A DNA stretch of 64,000 bases from Emiliania huxleyi CCMP1516 (taxonomy: Eukaryota; Haptophyta; Isochrysidales; Noelaerhabdaceae): positions 415,390-479,389 of the forward strand of contig NW_005201851.1 of assembly GCF_000372725.1 (NCBI RefSeq), written 5' to 3'. Under the pieces are notes generated by a model. It did no database searches. It saw nothing but the letters and a program-made list of their open reading frames with translations, and had not been told where the DNA came from. Shown here one piece after another: positions 18,552 to 28,014 of this stretch. Within the stretch, counting starts at the first letter, position 1, and each line of letters starts with the position of its first letter. The position numbers were made by a program, and so were the translations under genes.

Positions 18552-20186
18552 ATGATCACGCAAGCGGAGGATCATCTGCCCTCGAGAGAAGACAATACCG
18601 CTGAGGACTCGGAAGCGGTGAGCAATGGCCCCGTGAGCAGTGCGTTGCACCAACGATGTGTCATTTCTTACCGCATGAAGTCCGCGCGAAGGCTATTTGG
18701 CAGCGTCGCGTTTGCATCGTTTGCTGCCTTCTTGCTCGTGAGTCGTCTTGCATTACAACCTGGAGAAGCTTTGAGACCCCCATTGTCGCCTTCGCTTTTA
18801 CCGCCACCTCAGGAGCTCCCGCCGCCGTCTACACCGGCGTCACCACTGCAGCGTCAGCGCATGCAACCACCGTTGCCGAACACCACGTTGCTGCGCGTGC
18901 CGCCTGCGCCTTCGCCACCAGCGTTGCCGCCGCCCGAGCCCGTTAGCTCGTGCGACGCGTGGGACCATGCAGCTCCACCGACGGCCGCAGCATTGGACCC
19001 GCAGACACAGTGGGTGGTTGTGAGCCTCCCGCTGATCGGCCTTGGAGATTACCTTGCAGGTTTGCTGTCCGCTTACATGCTGGCGGCGGCGACGCAGCGC
19101 CACTTGTACATCGAGACGCCATTTAGAGGCCCGTTTGTCTCCTTCGCGCCGTACGAAGTTCCGCCGCCGGTTGGATTGCCATCCATCGGAGAGAAGGGCA
19201 AGCCCACGTGGTGGAAGGGCACGCGGCAGGTCTTTCATGGTCACGGCGGCGAGGCGGGGACGGGCTGCTTTCCCTTGAGCCTGATCAACCTTTCAGCACC
19301 CGTGCTGATCAATCCGGTGCCGCGCAATAGGGCGTGCGCCAAGGCTTGGCTGGCCGACCTCGAGACGCTCGGCTTGTGGCAACGGCTGGTTCCCGGTGTG
19401 GAGCCGGCGAGCCTAGAGACGCGCGCCGCCTTCGTGTACGGATGCGTGCTGCGATCCCTCTTCAAGCCCTTGCCCGCCGTTACTCGGCTTTTCCCGGAGC
19501 ACCCATCGACACGCGCGCGTACGCGCACGCGTGTTGTCGCCGTCCACCTCCGCTACGGCGACCGCTTCATAAAGGACGGGCAGAGCGCCGCCTCGCGAGG
19601 CTCCAGCTGCCCGAGCTCCTCGCCGGAGTGGCAGCGGGAGATCTCGGCCCTTGCGAGGCAGCTGCTCGACTGGACGTCGCTGCCGCCCTCTCGCATCACG
19701 ACGTTCCGGCTCGAGTCGGACGATCCGTGCGTACGCTCGGCGCTCGCCACCGAGTTGACTGGCCATCCCAACATGTTCGTCGCGCCAGCGATCGCCCTGC
19801 CGGTGCATCTCACGACGAGCCGCGTCTCCTCCACGGACGAGGCGGCGCAGCTCGCCGCCTGGTTTGCCTTTGCGGACTCGGACGAGTTTGTCTTCAAGCT
19901 CTTTTGCCTGCCGACCGGGACACGCCTCTCGAGCTGGTCGAGCATGGCGATGCTCCGCAGTGGGCGCGACCAGTTCCACCTGCTCTGCGCCGATGCCATT
20001 CACGAGTCTCACGGCTGCCACGCGACGCAGGCTCCGGAGCCGTCCGTGCGCGCTGGCCCCTACGTCGCCAGCTGCAACATCACGGCAGCCAACTCGCTCG
20101 CACTCGGCGCGGGCCACACGACGCGCCATGCGGTCGCCGCGTCGACGGCCGCTGGTCAGCTGTGGTCGATGGCCAACTTTGTGTGA
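18552..20186 (+). CDS. Type II membrane glycosyltransferase-like protein
   Basis: Intron-free. I use the ATG at 18552. A second ATG at 18675 lies directly before the membrane helix and may be the real start. The order is a short cytosolic tail with an RR, one transmembrane helix (LFGSVAFASFAAFLLVSRLA), a Pro/Ser-rich stem of about 70 residues, then a lumenal domain. In this domain QWVVVSLPLIGLGDYLAGLL, RVVAVHLRYGDRF and FRLESDDPCVR follow the pattern of fucosyltransferase-like GT-B folds, where a V-x-V-H-x-R-x-G-D strand binds GDP-sugar. Three N-glycosylation sequons occur (NTTL, NLSA, NITA). The location is inferred to be the Golgi. The donor sugar cannot be told from sequence. Confidence 0.6.
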   Translation: MITQAEDHLPSREDNTAEDSEAVSNGPVSSALHQRCVISYRMKSARRLFGSVAFASFAAFLLVSRLALQPGEALRPPLSPSLLPPPQELPPPSTPASPLQRQRMQPPLPNTTLLRVPPAPSPPALPPPEPVSSCDAWDHAAPPTAAALDPQTQWVVVSLPLIGLGDYLAGLLSAYMLAAATQRHLYIETPFRGPFVSFAPYEVPPPVGLPSIGEKGKPTWWKGTRQVFHGHGGEAGTGCFPLSLINLSAPVLINPVPRNRACAKAWLADLETLGLWQRLVPGVEPASLETRAAFVYGCVLRSLFKPLPAVTRLFPEHPSTRARTRTRVVAVHLRYGDRFIKDGQSAASRGSSCPSSSPEWQREISALARQLLDWTSLPPSRITTFRLESDDPCVRSALATELTGHPNMFVAPAIALPVHLTTSRVSSTDEAAQLAAWFAFADSDEFVFKLFCLPTGTRLSSWSSMAMLRSGRDQFHLLCADAIHESHGCHATQAPEPSVRAGPYVASCNITAANSLALGAGHTTRHAVAASTAAGQLWSMANFV

Positions 20187-20630
20187 GGAAGGACTCAGGT
20201 GTCCGAGCTGCGCGTATCGCTGCCGTACAGTATCGATGCTCGTGTAACGAGTCTTGTTTGAGCCCGACAGCCCGACCAGCCTGACAGCCCGACCAGCCCG
20301 ACAGCAGCCCAGACCGTACACAGACCGTACAGTCTTGTGCCCCATGAGGGTATAACAGAATATTATACATGCAAATGTGGGAGCTGTCTGCGGGGGGAGT
20401 GGGTATGTGAGTTTTTTTGCCAGTTTTCCAGGTTGTCGAGAGGGGTTCTACTGTACTCTACCCATACCTCGACCGTTCCAATCGAGCGCTCAGCAGATCA
20501 CGGCAGATCACGGCCGGTCGAAGCGCGAAGTTCGCCTTCGCGTCCCCGTCCGATTTGCGGTTTCACGCTTCACTGCGGTTGTCGTGAACACATCGTGGGG
20601 ACTCCGTATCTCATCATATCCACGTGTATC

Positions 20631-23389
20631 TCCTGGTATCTCCCGGAGCGATTCTAAGATCAGGTCTGGCACCTCCCCACTGGAAACGAACATCTGAGTT
20701 TCAAATCTCGAATAAATCTCGAAACACACTTGAATGCTCACTTGGCAGGTAACATATGCGCCACGCGCCCCAACCGCTGCTCTGGTCGCCGCCGGCCTCC
20801 GCGGCGGCGGCGATGTCCCAGCGCCACCCATCGGCCAGCCCTCAGATCGATCGATCGGCGCTCAAAGTCGGCTTCAGATCCGAGAACGCTGCTGGCGCCG
20901 CCGCCGATCCCAGCGGCGACGCCAGCAGCTTCCTCTGCTCTCCAATGCGCCGAGAAGCGACGCGGGGGTGCTCGGCCCGCCGTGGACGTCGAAGGCTCCG
21001 CCGGGCGCGCGTCGGCCGGTCCGGTGGCACCCTCTGCGCGCGGCACCTGCCGGCGCCCCGACGACAGCCGTCGCGCCACCGCTCATGGAGGGGCGGTCGG
21101 CGCCGCTGCCGCCGCGCCGCCGGTGGGAGGGGCACTGGTGGTGGCCTGGGCGGCCCTCCGCCGCCGCTCGGGGCGCCCGGGCAGCGGTGGCAGCCTGCCG
21201 CCGCACCACTTCGAAATGCCCGCTGCAGTCTGGGAATACCTGGGTTGAGCGCGCCGTTTTGAGTGGCCGATTTCGCCCTCGACCCGGTCGCCGCCGATGG
21301 CTCGCGTTGTGCGGGTCCAGCGCCGCGGCCAGCCAGCGACACCCTCGCCGGCGGCCGGGCGGGTGCGGACGCGAGCTGAGTGCGAGGTATCGCCGCTGTT
21401 TGAGCTCACCTCTGCCGACGGCGGTGCGCCGAGAGAGCCGCGCCCGGCTGACGCCGCGAGTCGGCCAGTAGTTTGCGAAGATAACATTCGACAATGGCGA
21501 CGAGACTTGGAATTTGGCCGCTCTACTACATTTACTCAGCACCTGTGCGCTCACAATACCCGCCCCGACGCGCCCTGCCTCGTAGGTGAGGCTGAGCCGG
21601 ACGCAGCGCCGCTCGCGCTGCGCGCGCCAAGGATACAGCGGCCTCGGCCGCCGAGGGAGGCGCCAAGTCAGGGCGCAGTCGGGCACGTGCCCAACCTGGC
21701 GCCAAATTGTTGGCCGGGCCCCCGGCCCGCCAAGGCGTGTTAATCGGGGAAAATCCGCCGTCAAACGAGCTCCTCTTCGCGCTCTCAGAGCGCCATCCGC
21801 TCTCCATCCGGTGCGGGCTGGCCGCACACTTCTCTCCTCCCTCCTCTCTCCTCGCTACCCTCCCCTCGCCCAGGCTCGCCTCATGAGTGGCCGCGGTTGT
21901 CGCCGGTGCTCGCCCGCGACGCGTCGCTCCGTCCCACGTCGCAGGCCAGGCAAACAGGACTGGCTCGTCGACGGGAGTGCCAACGTGCGGATACCACACA
22001 CAGGGCTTTCGACTCGTGATGCCTATCGTGTGCTGCTAGAGGAATGGGGAGCGCGCCAGCGGGGCTCGCTTTTTTCTAGGAGCAACAACATCGCCATTCG
22101 ATTGCTATATTTTTCAAGCCCCCTGTACGAGAACCGTGCCGACCTGGAGCCACTTGCCGCGCGTGCCCCGCCCGGTGACACAAGTGCTCCATTCTCAGCT
22201 GTGGGCGCGGCCGTGTGCGCGCGCGTGGAGGCACGCATGGAACGTGCAAAGCGACTGCGCATCAAGACGCGGCGGGAGAGAGTGTAGTGCAAAATCATCG
22301 CAGTCACGCGATCACGGATACGTGTGTGCACAAAAAAAGCACAGGCGGAACTACATGCACAAGTGACCGTAATGGCCGTCGCGAACGGAACGACACGCGA
22401 GCCCGGACGCAAGCGTGCGCGTGTCGTCCCGCCACGCTGCGGCGAAAACTCGGCTGGCGCAGTAATCGCCGCAGTAATCGCCGCTCCACGACCGGGCGGC
22501 CTCGTCTCTTGACGGGGAAGAGCCGCCTGCCGGTCGAGAGTGGGCGATGAGGCGAGAGCGAGAGACGCGCGCACGCGGCGGCGCGCGCACGCGGCGCGCG
22601 GGTCCGCACAGGAGCGCGTGACAGCGACGGCGCCCTCGCTCCGGTACCTGCGAGGCACAGGTATCGTTGGTGCGTGCTGCCGTGCCGCTGCGGCGACGAG
22701 GGCCGCCGCTATCCGCTGCAGGCGCGCCGTGACGGTGCCGAGGCGGGCCAGGCAAGCGTGGCGCGGTGACGGGAGGGCGGGCGGTGGATCGGGGCGGCTC
22801 TGGGTCGCGCGGCGGGGCGGCGGCTCGCACGGGCGACGGCGAGAGAGGCGCACCGGAGAGCGGTATCAAAGCTCGAAGATAACACTTGAACTGGCCGCTG
22901 TCGAGCTGGCCGGGCGTGCCTCGGACGCCCAACTATCGGATGGACCGGCCTCTACCCGCGCCCCGGCGACGTGCCACCTGCGAAAGCGGCGCAAAGGCGG
23001 TGTCGTCCGAAAGGCGCTTGCGCGGCTGTTGCGCAGGCCGCGGTGCGTCCTGACGCGGACTGTGCGTGCTCCGTGGCGGGTGCGTGGTACGAGGCGGGCA
23101 CTCGAGCTTACCCGGGGCAATTTCCGTCACATGCGGGCGCGTGCGGGCGGCCGCAAGCTCACCGTCCACTCAAAAGCCTCCATCGCGCTGACCCAGGTAT
23201 TCCCAGACTGCTGACCACTTCGAAATGCCCGCTCAGGCGGCCCGCGGCCGGCGCTATTCTTTTTTCTACAAAGCAAAATTCGAGCCAATGGAGGAAACTC
23301 AAGCGGGCAGGCTGGAAGCACTGAGGGACGGCCGATGTTCGCCCAGTGCCAGACCTGATTTTAGAATCGCTCCCCGGTATCTCCCAGGA
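20631..23389. repeat. Pairs of inverted repeats bounding about 2.7 kb
   Basis: Outer pair: GAGCGATTCTAAGATCAGGT (ending 20670 in CTGGC) is repeated in inverse orientation from 23348 (about 27 of 28 bases). Inner pair: GCAGTCTGGGAATACCTGGG plus a following GAGCGCG...TTTTGAGTGG (21224-21266) is repeated inversely at 23166-23211. ACCACTTCGAAATGCCCGCT sits beside both inner copies in direct orientation (21205 and 23214). This looks like nested or rearranged copies of an unclassified repeat. Confidence 0.6.
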
Positions 23390-23711
23390 GTTGTGTTGAC
23401 TGTTGTCTTCACACCGTGTCGGGAGGTGTCCGCGACGAGGGGTCGCGACACACATCTCGCACGCGAGGTCGAACCATGTCCTCTTCTCCTTATTTCTTCA
23501 CTTTCCTGAACGCCTTGCCTATCATCATGGTTGCAACTAAAAAGACCTCCAAGCCCTGGGAGCCCTCCCCTTACTATTTACAACCCAGGCGCTCACGATT
23601 CACGTGACAGGCGAGGCGCGGGCGACGGCTTCCTCAGAGAAAGAGAAAAGTATTATCCTAACGGTGTGGGGGCGCGGAGGGCTTGTCGGCGAGCCAAAAT
23701 GGTGTTTTCCG

Positions 23712-23850
23712 AGGCGCTGCGCTAGGCTCAGAGCGAGTTCACAGCGCTAGGCTCAGAGCGAGTTCGCGCTGCGCTAGGCTCAGACGGCGAGTTCGCGCTG
23801 CGCTAGGCTCACAGATGGCGAGTGCGCTGCGATAGATTTGCGCTGCGATG
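23712..23850. repeat. Tandem repeat GCGCTAGGCTCAGAGCGAGTTC
   Basis: Four to five degenerate units of about 28-36 bp sharing GCGCTAGGCTCA and GCGAGTTC. It lies immediately 5' of the coiled-coil gene at 23935 and so in its promoter region. Confidence 0.8.
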
Positions 23851-23934
23851 AAAAGACCCCGTTATAGGAGCCGATAACCCAGAGGAAAAGCGGCGTTTTC
23901 TTCTTGCGTCCAACTCCGGCAGTTGGCCTCCAGC

Positions 23935-24882
23935 ATGGCAGCCTCCAGCGACCTGCAGGCTCTGCAGCTTCAGAATCGGAACCTGCAGCAAAAGCTCGAC
24001 TGGAAGCAGCTCAAGATCAACCAGCGCGACAAGCACATTCGCGATCTCCGCGACGCGACGCCGGCGCGCGCCGCCGACCTCGAGCGCCTCGAACGGTCGC
24101 TCTGCCGGCTCTCGTTGCAGATGGAGCACATGCAGCTCGTCATAAAAAAACCGGAGTGGTCGTTTCACACCTTTGCGATGCCGGAGAAGACCGCCTCCTC
24201 GGCGCACACCATCTTTGTCCGACCGCCCAGCGGGAACAGGCTCGAGGTCACAATCCCGCCGGGCAAGCTGCCGGGCGACATCTTCACCGTGATGCTCAAG
24301 GACGAGGACGCGTACCCGCCGGACTGGGTGTGGCACGCGGCGCCGCCCGCGGCGCCCGCGCACTCCGCGCCGCCGCCGTGGGCGGAGGAGCAGCCGGCGG
24401 CGCAGGAGGGCGAGGACGGGGAGGAGGGCGCAGACGAGGAAGACGCAGACGAGGCGGCCCTCCGGAAGAAAGCGCCGATGCCTGTCGGACACACAGACCC
24501 GCGCTGTGGACCGTGCGCTCTGTGTGAACCGCGCGACGCCCCGCGCTGTGTACCGAGACCGCGAGAGCTCCGAGGGACCGCGCAGTCGGCAGCTCGCACC
24601 GGCCGGCGGCCGCGGCGAGAGTCGCGAACGGCACGCCAGCGGCCTCGCGCGTGCGGTGTATGGGCTCTCTTCTCACAAACGTGTGTGGGCACAAATATAT
24701 TGAACATACCGAACCGCACCTGTGCGACTCTCCGACTCACACACCTGACCGCCAGCATGGGAACGACGGCCAGGGCGCCAGGAGCGCGGCCGAAGCTTGC
24801 CAGAATATGGCCGCAGCGAGAGCCTTCGGCGGGCCCCCGGCGGATTCCTTCGGCGCGGCGCTGCGCACCGGCCTGCGCCTAA
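23935..24882 (+). CDS. Coiled-coil protein with a C-terminal VPPG-type sheet
   Basis: ATG at 23935. Residues 1-70 form a coiled coil (LQNRNLQQKLDWKQLKINQR; LERLERSLCRLSLQMEHMQL). Next comes a segment TIFVRPPSGNRLEVTIPPGK followed by LPGDIFTVML, a short sheet pattern with the P-P-G-x-x-P-G turn that recurs in many algal and oomycete proteins. The end (AAQEGEDGEEGADEEDADEA) is acidic. Convincing coding sequence ends near 24480. The open frame continues to 24882, but the last 130 residues look like untranslated or intronic sequence. The function is unknown. Confidence 0.55.
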   Translation: MAASSDLQALQLQNRNLQQKLDWKQLKINQRDKHIRDLRDATPARAADLERLERSLCRLSLQMEHMQLVIKKPEWSFHTFAMPEKTASSAHTIFVRPPSGNRLEVTIPPGKLPGDIFTVMLKDEDAYPPDWVWHAAPPAAPAHSAPPPWAEEQPAAQEGEDGEEGADEEDADEAALRKKAPMPVGHTDPRCGPCALCEPRDAPRCVPRPRELRGTAQSAARTGRRPRRESRTARQRPRACGVWALFSQTCVGTNILNIPNRTCATLRLTHLTASMGTTARAPGARPKLARIWPQREPSAGPRRIPSARRCAPACA

Positions 24883-25046
24883 GGAGAGCTGAACGCGAGT
24901 GAGGCAGCGTAAAGCCGGCGTCGCAACGCATCCTCTGGGCGCCTGAGCGCGGCAAAATCTTGCCAGAATGTGTCCGCAGCAAGAGCCTCCGGCGGGCCTC
25001 CGGCGGACGCCTGGCGGCGTGGCGCTGCGCGCCGGCCTGCGGCCCA
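24793..25046. repeat. 163-bp-spaced direct duplication
   Basis: About 85 bp at 24796-24880 (CTTGCCAGAATATGGCCGCA, then AGCCTTCGGCGGGCC) recur at 24959-25046 with about 85 percent identity. There is no gene call for either copy. Confidence 0.7.
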
Positions 25047-25139
25047 GGTACCTAGTTGACCCCACGCCCCTATTTGACCCCACCGAATCCCTTGGTTGGC
25101 CCTCGCAGCCACGAGGCACGGGACTAGATCTCTTGGCGC

Positions 25140-25292
25140 CAGCGCTGCAGCGCGCTTGCGTCGTCGCGTGGCCCGTCATCAGCCTGTCTGTGTCTCTGGG
25201 CTTTTGTGTGTGAAGTGCGATTTCGGGGCCCGGGGTTGTGCGTTTACGTGAAGGTACCTGTATGCCGTGTGTAGAGTGTAGCCCCCCCAAAA
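25140..25292. repeat. Dispersed repeat, copy A
   Basis: Shares ordered blocks with 27870-27995: GCTTGCGTCGTCG, TCTCTGGGCTTTTGT, GAAGGTACCTGT and GTGTAGCCCCC...AAAACTGAG. It also contains GATTTCGGG...GGGGTTGTGCGTTT, which is seen at 331-358. There is no coding sequence in it. Confidence 0.6.
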
Positions 25293-26149
25293 CTGAGGTC
25301 CAGCAGCCCTGAGGTGCCCTGAGCACACATGCGAGCGCCCATGGTCATATCTCGTCGTGCACTCGCCTGACAGTAGTTTGTTTGCGGAAGACCGCCGCCA
25401 GCATGTCGTCGCACCGGCGCTGCCGGTGGCCAAAGGCAGCCACCGTGGGTCCAGCAGCGCGAGCTGGTGTGCATCCGCGCTCCCAGAGCATGCCGGTGGA
25501 TGGCCTTGACCAGGCCTGAGCAGCTCAGGAGTGGAGGCAGCCTCTGTCTGGACGAGTAGCGCTGGATCGCCAAACCAGCAGAAGAGCGCCGAGTGGCGGC
25601 GCCGACTCCGTGAGGCCACTCCAACTCGCACATCTCAAGCTGTATCTCGAGAACGCGATCGAGTTAGAAGCTCATCGACACGCCCGCGGGTCGGCGTCTT
25701 CAATGGCGCTTGGCTACCGTAGCCCGTCACTCCAGTCAGTTGGTGTCAGCGACGAATCGGCCATCCTGCCCCCCTTTTGGGTCGGTGCTAATACCACTTA
25801 CGGGAGGGTGGTATAAGTACACACATTATTGTGTGTAAACAAATATAACACACACCTCTCTACGGAGACGATCGGCTTCGGGGACACGGCTTTAAAAAAG
25901 GGGTACATTTGTGTGCGAGGGCGTGGTTTGTAAAAATCTGTATTTCCGGGTGATGTTCAACGCGACCGGGTGATGTTCAACGCGGCGACCGTCCTCGAGA
26001 TGATCCACCTCCGAGGACGAGATGATCCACCACCGAGGTGTGCGGAGGGCTACGGCATCTCGGTGAGAGGGCACTTCCCGCACACCTCCGCACACCTCGG
26101 ACACTCGCCGGCACACCGGCCGCCCGACGGCAGCCAAGCCCGCGCGCCG

Positions 26150-26157
<8 letters not shown>
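25293..26157. other. Intergenic, no gene recognised
   Basis: Unannotated. It contains two adjacent copies of CGGGTGATGTTCAACGCG (about 25947 and 25965) and a purine-rich start of the GA tract. Confidence 0.5.
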
Positions 26158-26238
<81 letters not shown>

Positions 26239-26271
26239 GAGAGAGACAGAGAGAGAGAGAGACAGAGAGAC

Positions 26272-26340
<69 letters not shown>
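26158..26340. repeat. (GA)n microsatellite
   Basis: About 180 bp of GA repeats interrupted by a few C and AT bases. Long Ser/Leu or Glu/Arg frames across it are artefacts of the repeat. Confidence 0.97.
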
Positions 26341-26342
<2 letters not shown>

Positions 26343-26406
26343 ACCGAGGATGGCCGACTCTCCAAGCCCCTCTAGTGCAGCTGAGCCACCAAACGATTAC
26401 AAGCTC

Positions 26407-27837
26407 TCACTGTGGTCCCGCCTCCCACGCCTCGACCTTCTTGGGCAGCAGCTGGTTCGACAGGTCCTCTCCGTGGCCTAGGCAGCCGCGCTCGCCCCCG
26501 CCCCAGGTAGAGACAGCGCCGTCGGCGGCGAGGGCGATGCTATGGTGCTGTCCAGCCGACACAGCGACGACGCGCCGGCCCGCAAAGGCCTCGACCTTCT
26601 TGGGCAGCAGCTGGTTCTGCTCGTCGCCGTGGCCCAGCTGGCCCCCGCCTCCAAAGCCCCAGCTCCAGACAGCGCCGTCGGCGGCGAGGGCGAGGCTGTA
26701 CGCGGCTCCAGCAGACACAGCGACAACGCGCCGGCCCTCCAAGGCCTCGACCTTCTTCGGCAGCAGCTGGCGCTGCTCGTCGCCGTGGCCGAGCTTGCCC
26801 CCACCTCCGTCGCCCAAGCTCCAGACGCTGCCGTCGGCGGTGAGGGCGAGGCTGTATAAGTATCCAGCCGCGACAGCGACGACGCGCTGACCCGCAAAGG
26901 CCTCGACCTTCTTGGGCAGCAGCTGGTCCTGCCCGTCGCCGTGGCCCAACTGGCCAAAGTAGCCCCGGCCCCAGCTCCAGACAGCGCCATCGGCGGTGAT
27001 GGCGAGGCTGTGGCCGGCTCCAGCAGACACAGCGACGACGCGCTGGCCAGCAAAGGCCTCGATCTTCTTGGGCAGCAGCTGGTCCTGCTCGTCGCCGTGG
27101 CCCAACCGGCCATACCAGCCATTGCCCCAGCTCCAGACGGCTCCGTCGGCGGTGAGGGCGAGGCTGTGGAAGCGTCCAGCCGACACGGCGACGACGCGCT
27201 GGCCAATCAAGGCCTCGACCTTCTTCGGCTGCCACTGGTCCTGCTCGTCGCCGTGGCCCAGCGCGCCCAAGCCTCCCCGGCCCCAGCTCCAGACGCTGCC
27301 GCCGGCGGTGAGGGCCAGACTGTGGTACTCTCCAGCCGACACGCTCACGGCGCGCTCGCCGCCCAGCGCCGTCGGGAGTCGAGTTGGCGTGTTGAGCCGC
27401 GTCACGCCCTCGCCGTGACCGAGGAGGCCTGGCCGCCAGCTCTCAGTCTTGCCGCACGACGAGAGCCGCCCCTCGCCGACGATGAAGACGCTGTGCTGTT
27501 CGCCTGCCGCCGCCCTCGCCGGCGGGTTGGACTCGCACAGCAGCGCCGAATAGCACAGCCACCGCACGGCACAGCCCTCGCCCTCTGGCTGCGCCCGCAG
27601 CTCGAAGCCGCGCTCTTGCGCCCACAAGCGGATGCCCTCCACCGCAAGTGAGGCGTGGAAGAGCAGCGAGACGGCCGCGACGCGAGAGATGTCGGCGGGG
27701 TCGCAGCGAGAGACGACGCGCACGAGGAGGTCCGTGGGGAGGTCGAGGAGGCGGGTGGGCGGCGGCGTGTCTGGCGAGGGAGCGGCGGTGGTGGCGGGAG
27801 CGAGGCGGCGCGAGCGGCGGCGCGCCGGGGCGGACAT
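26407..27837 (-). CDS. F-box protein with RCC1 repeats (paralogue 1)
   Basis: Single exon of 476 residues, ATG at 27837. After an Arg-rich start (APARRRSRRLAPATTA) comes an F-box (LLDLPTDLLVRVVSRCDPAD, ISRVAAVSLLFHASL). Seven RCC1-type blades follow, each ending in the pattern VVAVSAGxxHSLALTADGAV then WSWGxGxxGxLGHGDEQ and QLLPKKVEAFAGQR. The repeats are unusually uniform, which points to recent internal duplication or gene conversion. F-box/RCC1 proteins are thought to act as SCF adaptors with a propeller for substrate binding. The gene is a close paralogue of 39246-40712 and lies in the opposite orientation. Confidence 0.85.
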   Translation of the reverse strand: MSAPARRRSRRLAPATTAAPSPDTPPPTRLLDLPTDLLVRVVSRCDPADISRVAAVSLLFHASLAVEGIRLWAQERGFELRAQPEGEGCAVRWLCYSALLCESNPPARAAAGEQHSVFIVGEGRLSSCGKTESWRPGLLGHGEGVTRLNTPTRLPTALGGERAVSVSAGEYHSLALTAGGSVWSWGRGGLGALGHGDEQDQWQPKKVEALIGQRVVAVSAGRFHSLALTADGAVWSWGNGWYGRLGHGDEQDQLLPKKIEAFAGQRVVAVSAGAGHSLAITADGAVWSWGRGYFGQLGHGDGQDQLLPKKVEAFAGQRVVAVAAGYLYSLALTADGSVWSLGDGGGGKLGHGDEQRQLLPKKVEALEGRRVVAVSAGAAYSLALAADGAVWSWGFGGGGQLGHGDEQNQLLPKKVEAFAGRRVVAVSAGQHHSIALAADGAVSTWGGGERGCLGHGEDLSNQLLPKKVEAWEAGPQ

Positions 27838-27869
27838 CGCGAGAAAAGAAAAAAATCGCGACGCAGCGC

Positions 27870-27995
27870 TTGCGTCGTCGAGTGGCCGGGGATATGCAAC
27901 GGTGGCATAAAGTGTATGATACACCGTCGCATCTCTGGGCTTTTGTCACTGAAGGTACCTGTTGTCATGTGTAGAGGAGTGTAGCCCCCAAAACT
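27870..27995. repeat. Dispersed repeat, copy B (upstream of F-box/RCC1 gene 1)
   Basis: Contains the same ordered blocks as 25140-25292. It covers the promoter side of the gene starting at 27837 and ends 20 bp before the DMAP1 stop codon. Confidence 0.6.
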
Positions 27996-28014
27996 GAGCG
28001 TCAACTCAGTACTC

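Larger units (their letters stand above)
20187..23934. other. Repeat-rich region without recognisable genes
   Basis: Long open frames exist on both strands, but they are Arg/Ala/Pro-rich, overlap each other and lack domains. Such open frames are expected at this GC content. The region is organised by the inverted and direct repeats listed separately. I see no transposase or reverse transcriptase. Confidence 0.5.

Noticed and set aside
20730-23214. Several 150-300 residue frames on both strands
   Set aside because: They are mutually overlapping Arg/Ala/Pro-rich frames without ATG context or domains in a repeat-rich region.
26158-26340. Long Ser/Leu and Glu/Arg reading frames
   Set aside because: They are translations of a (GA)n microsatellite and appear in all frames.
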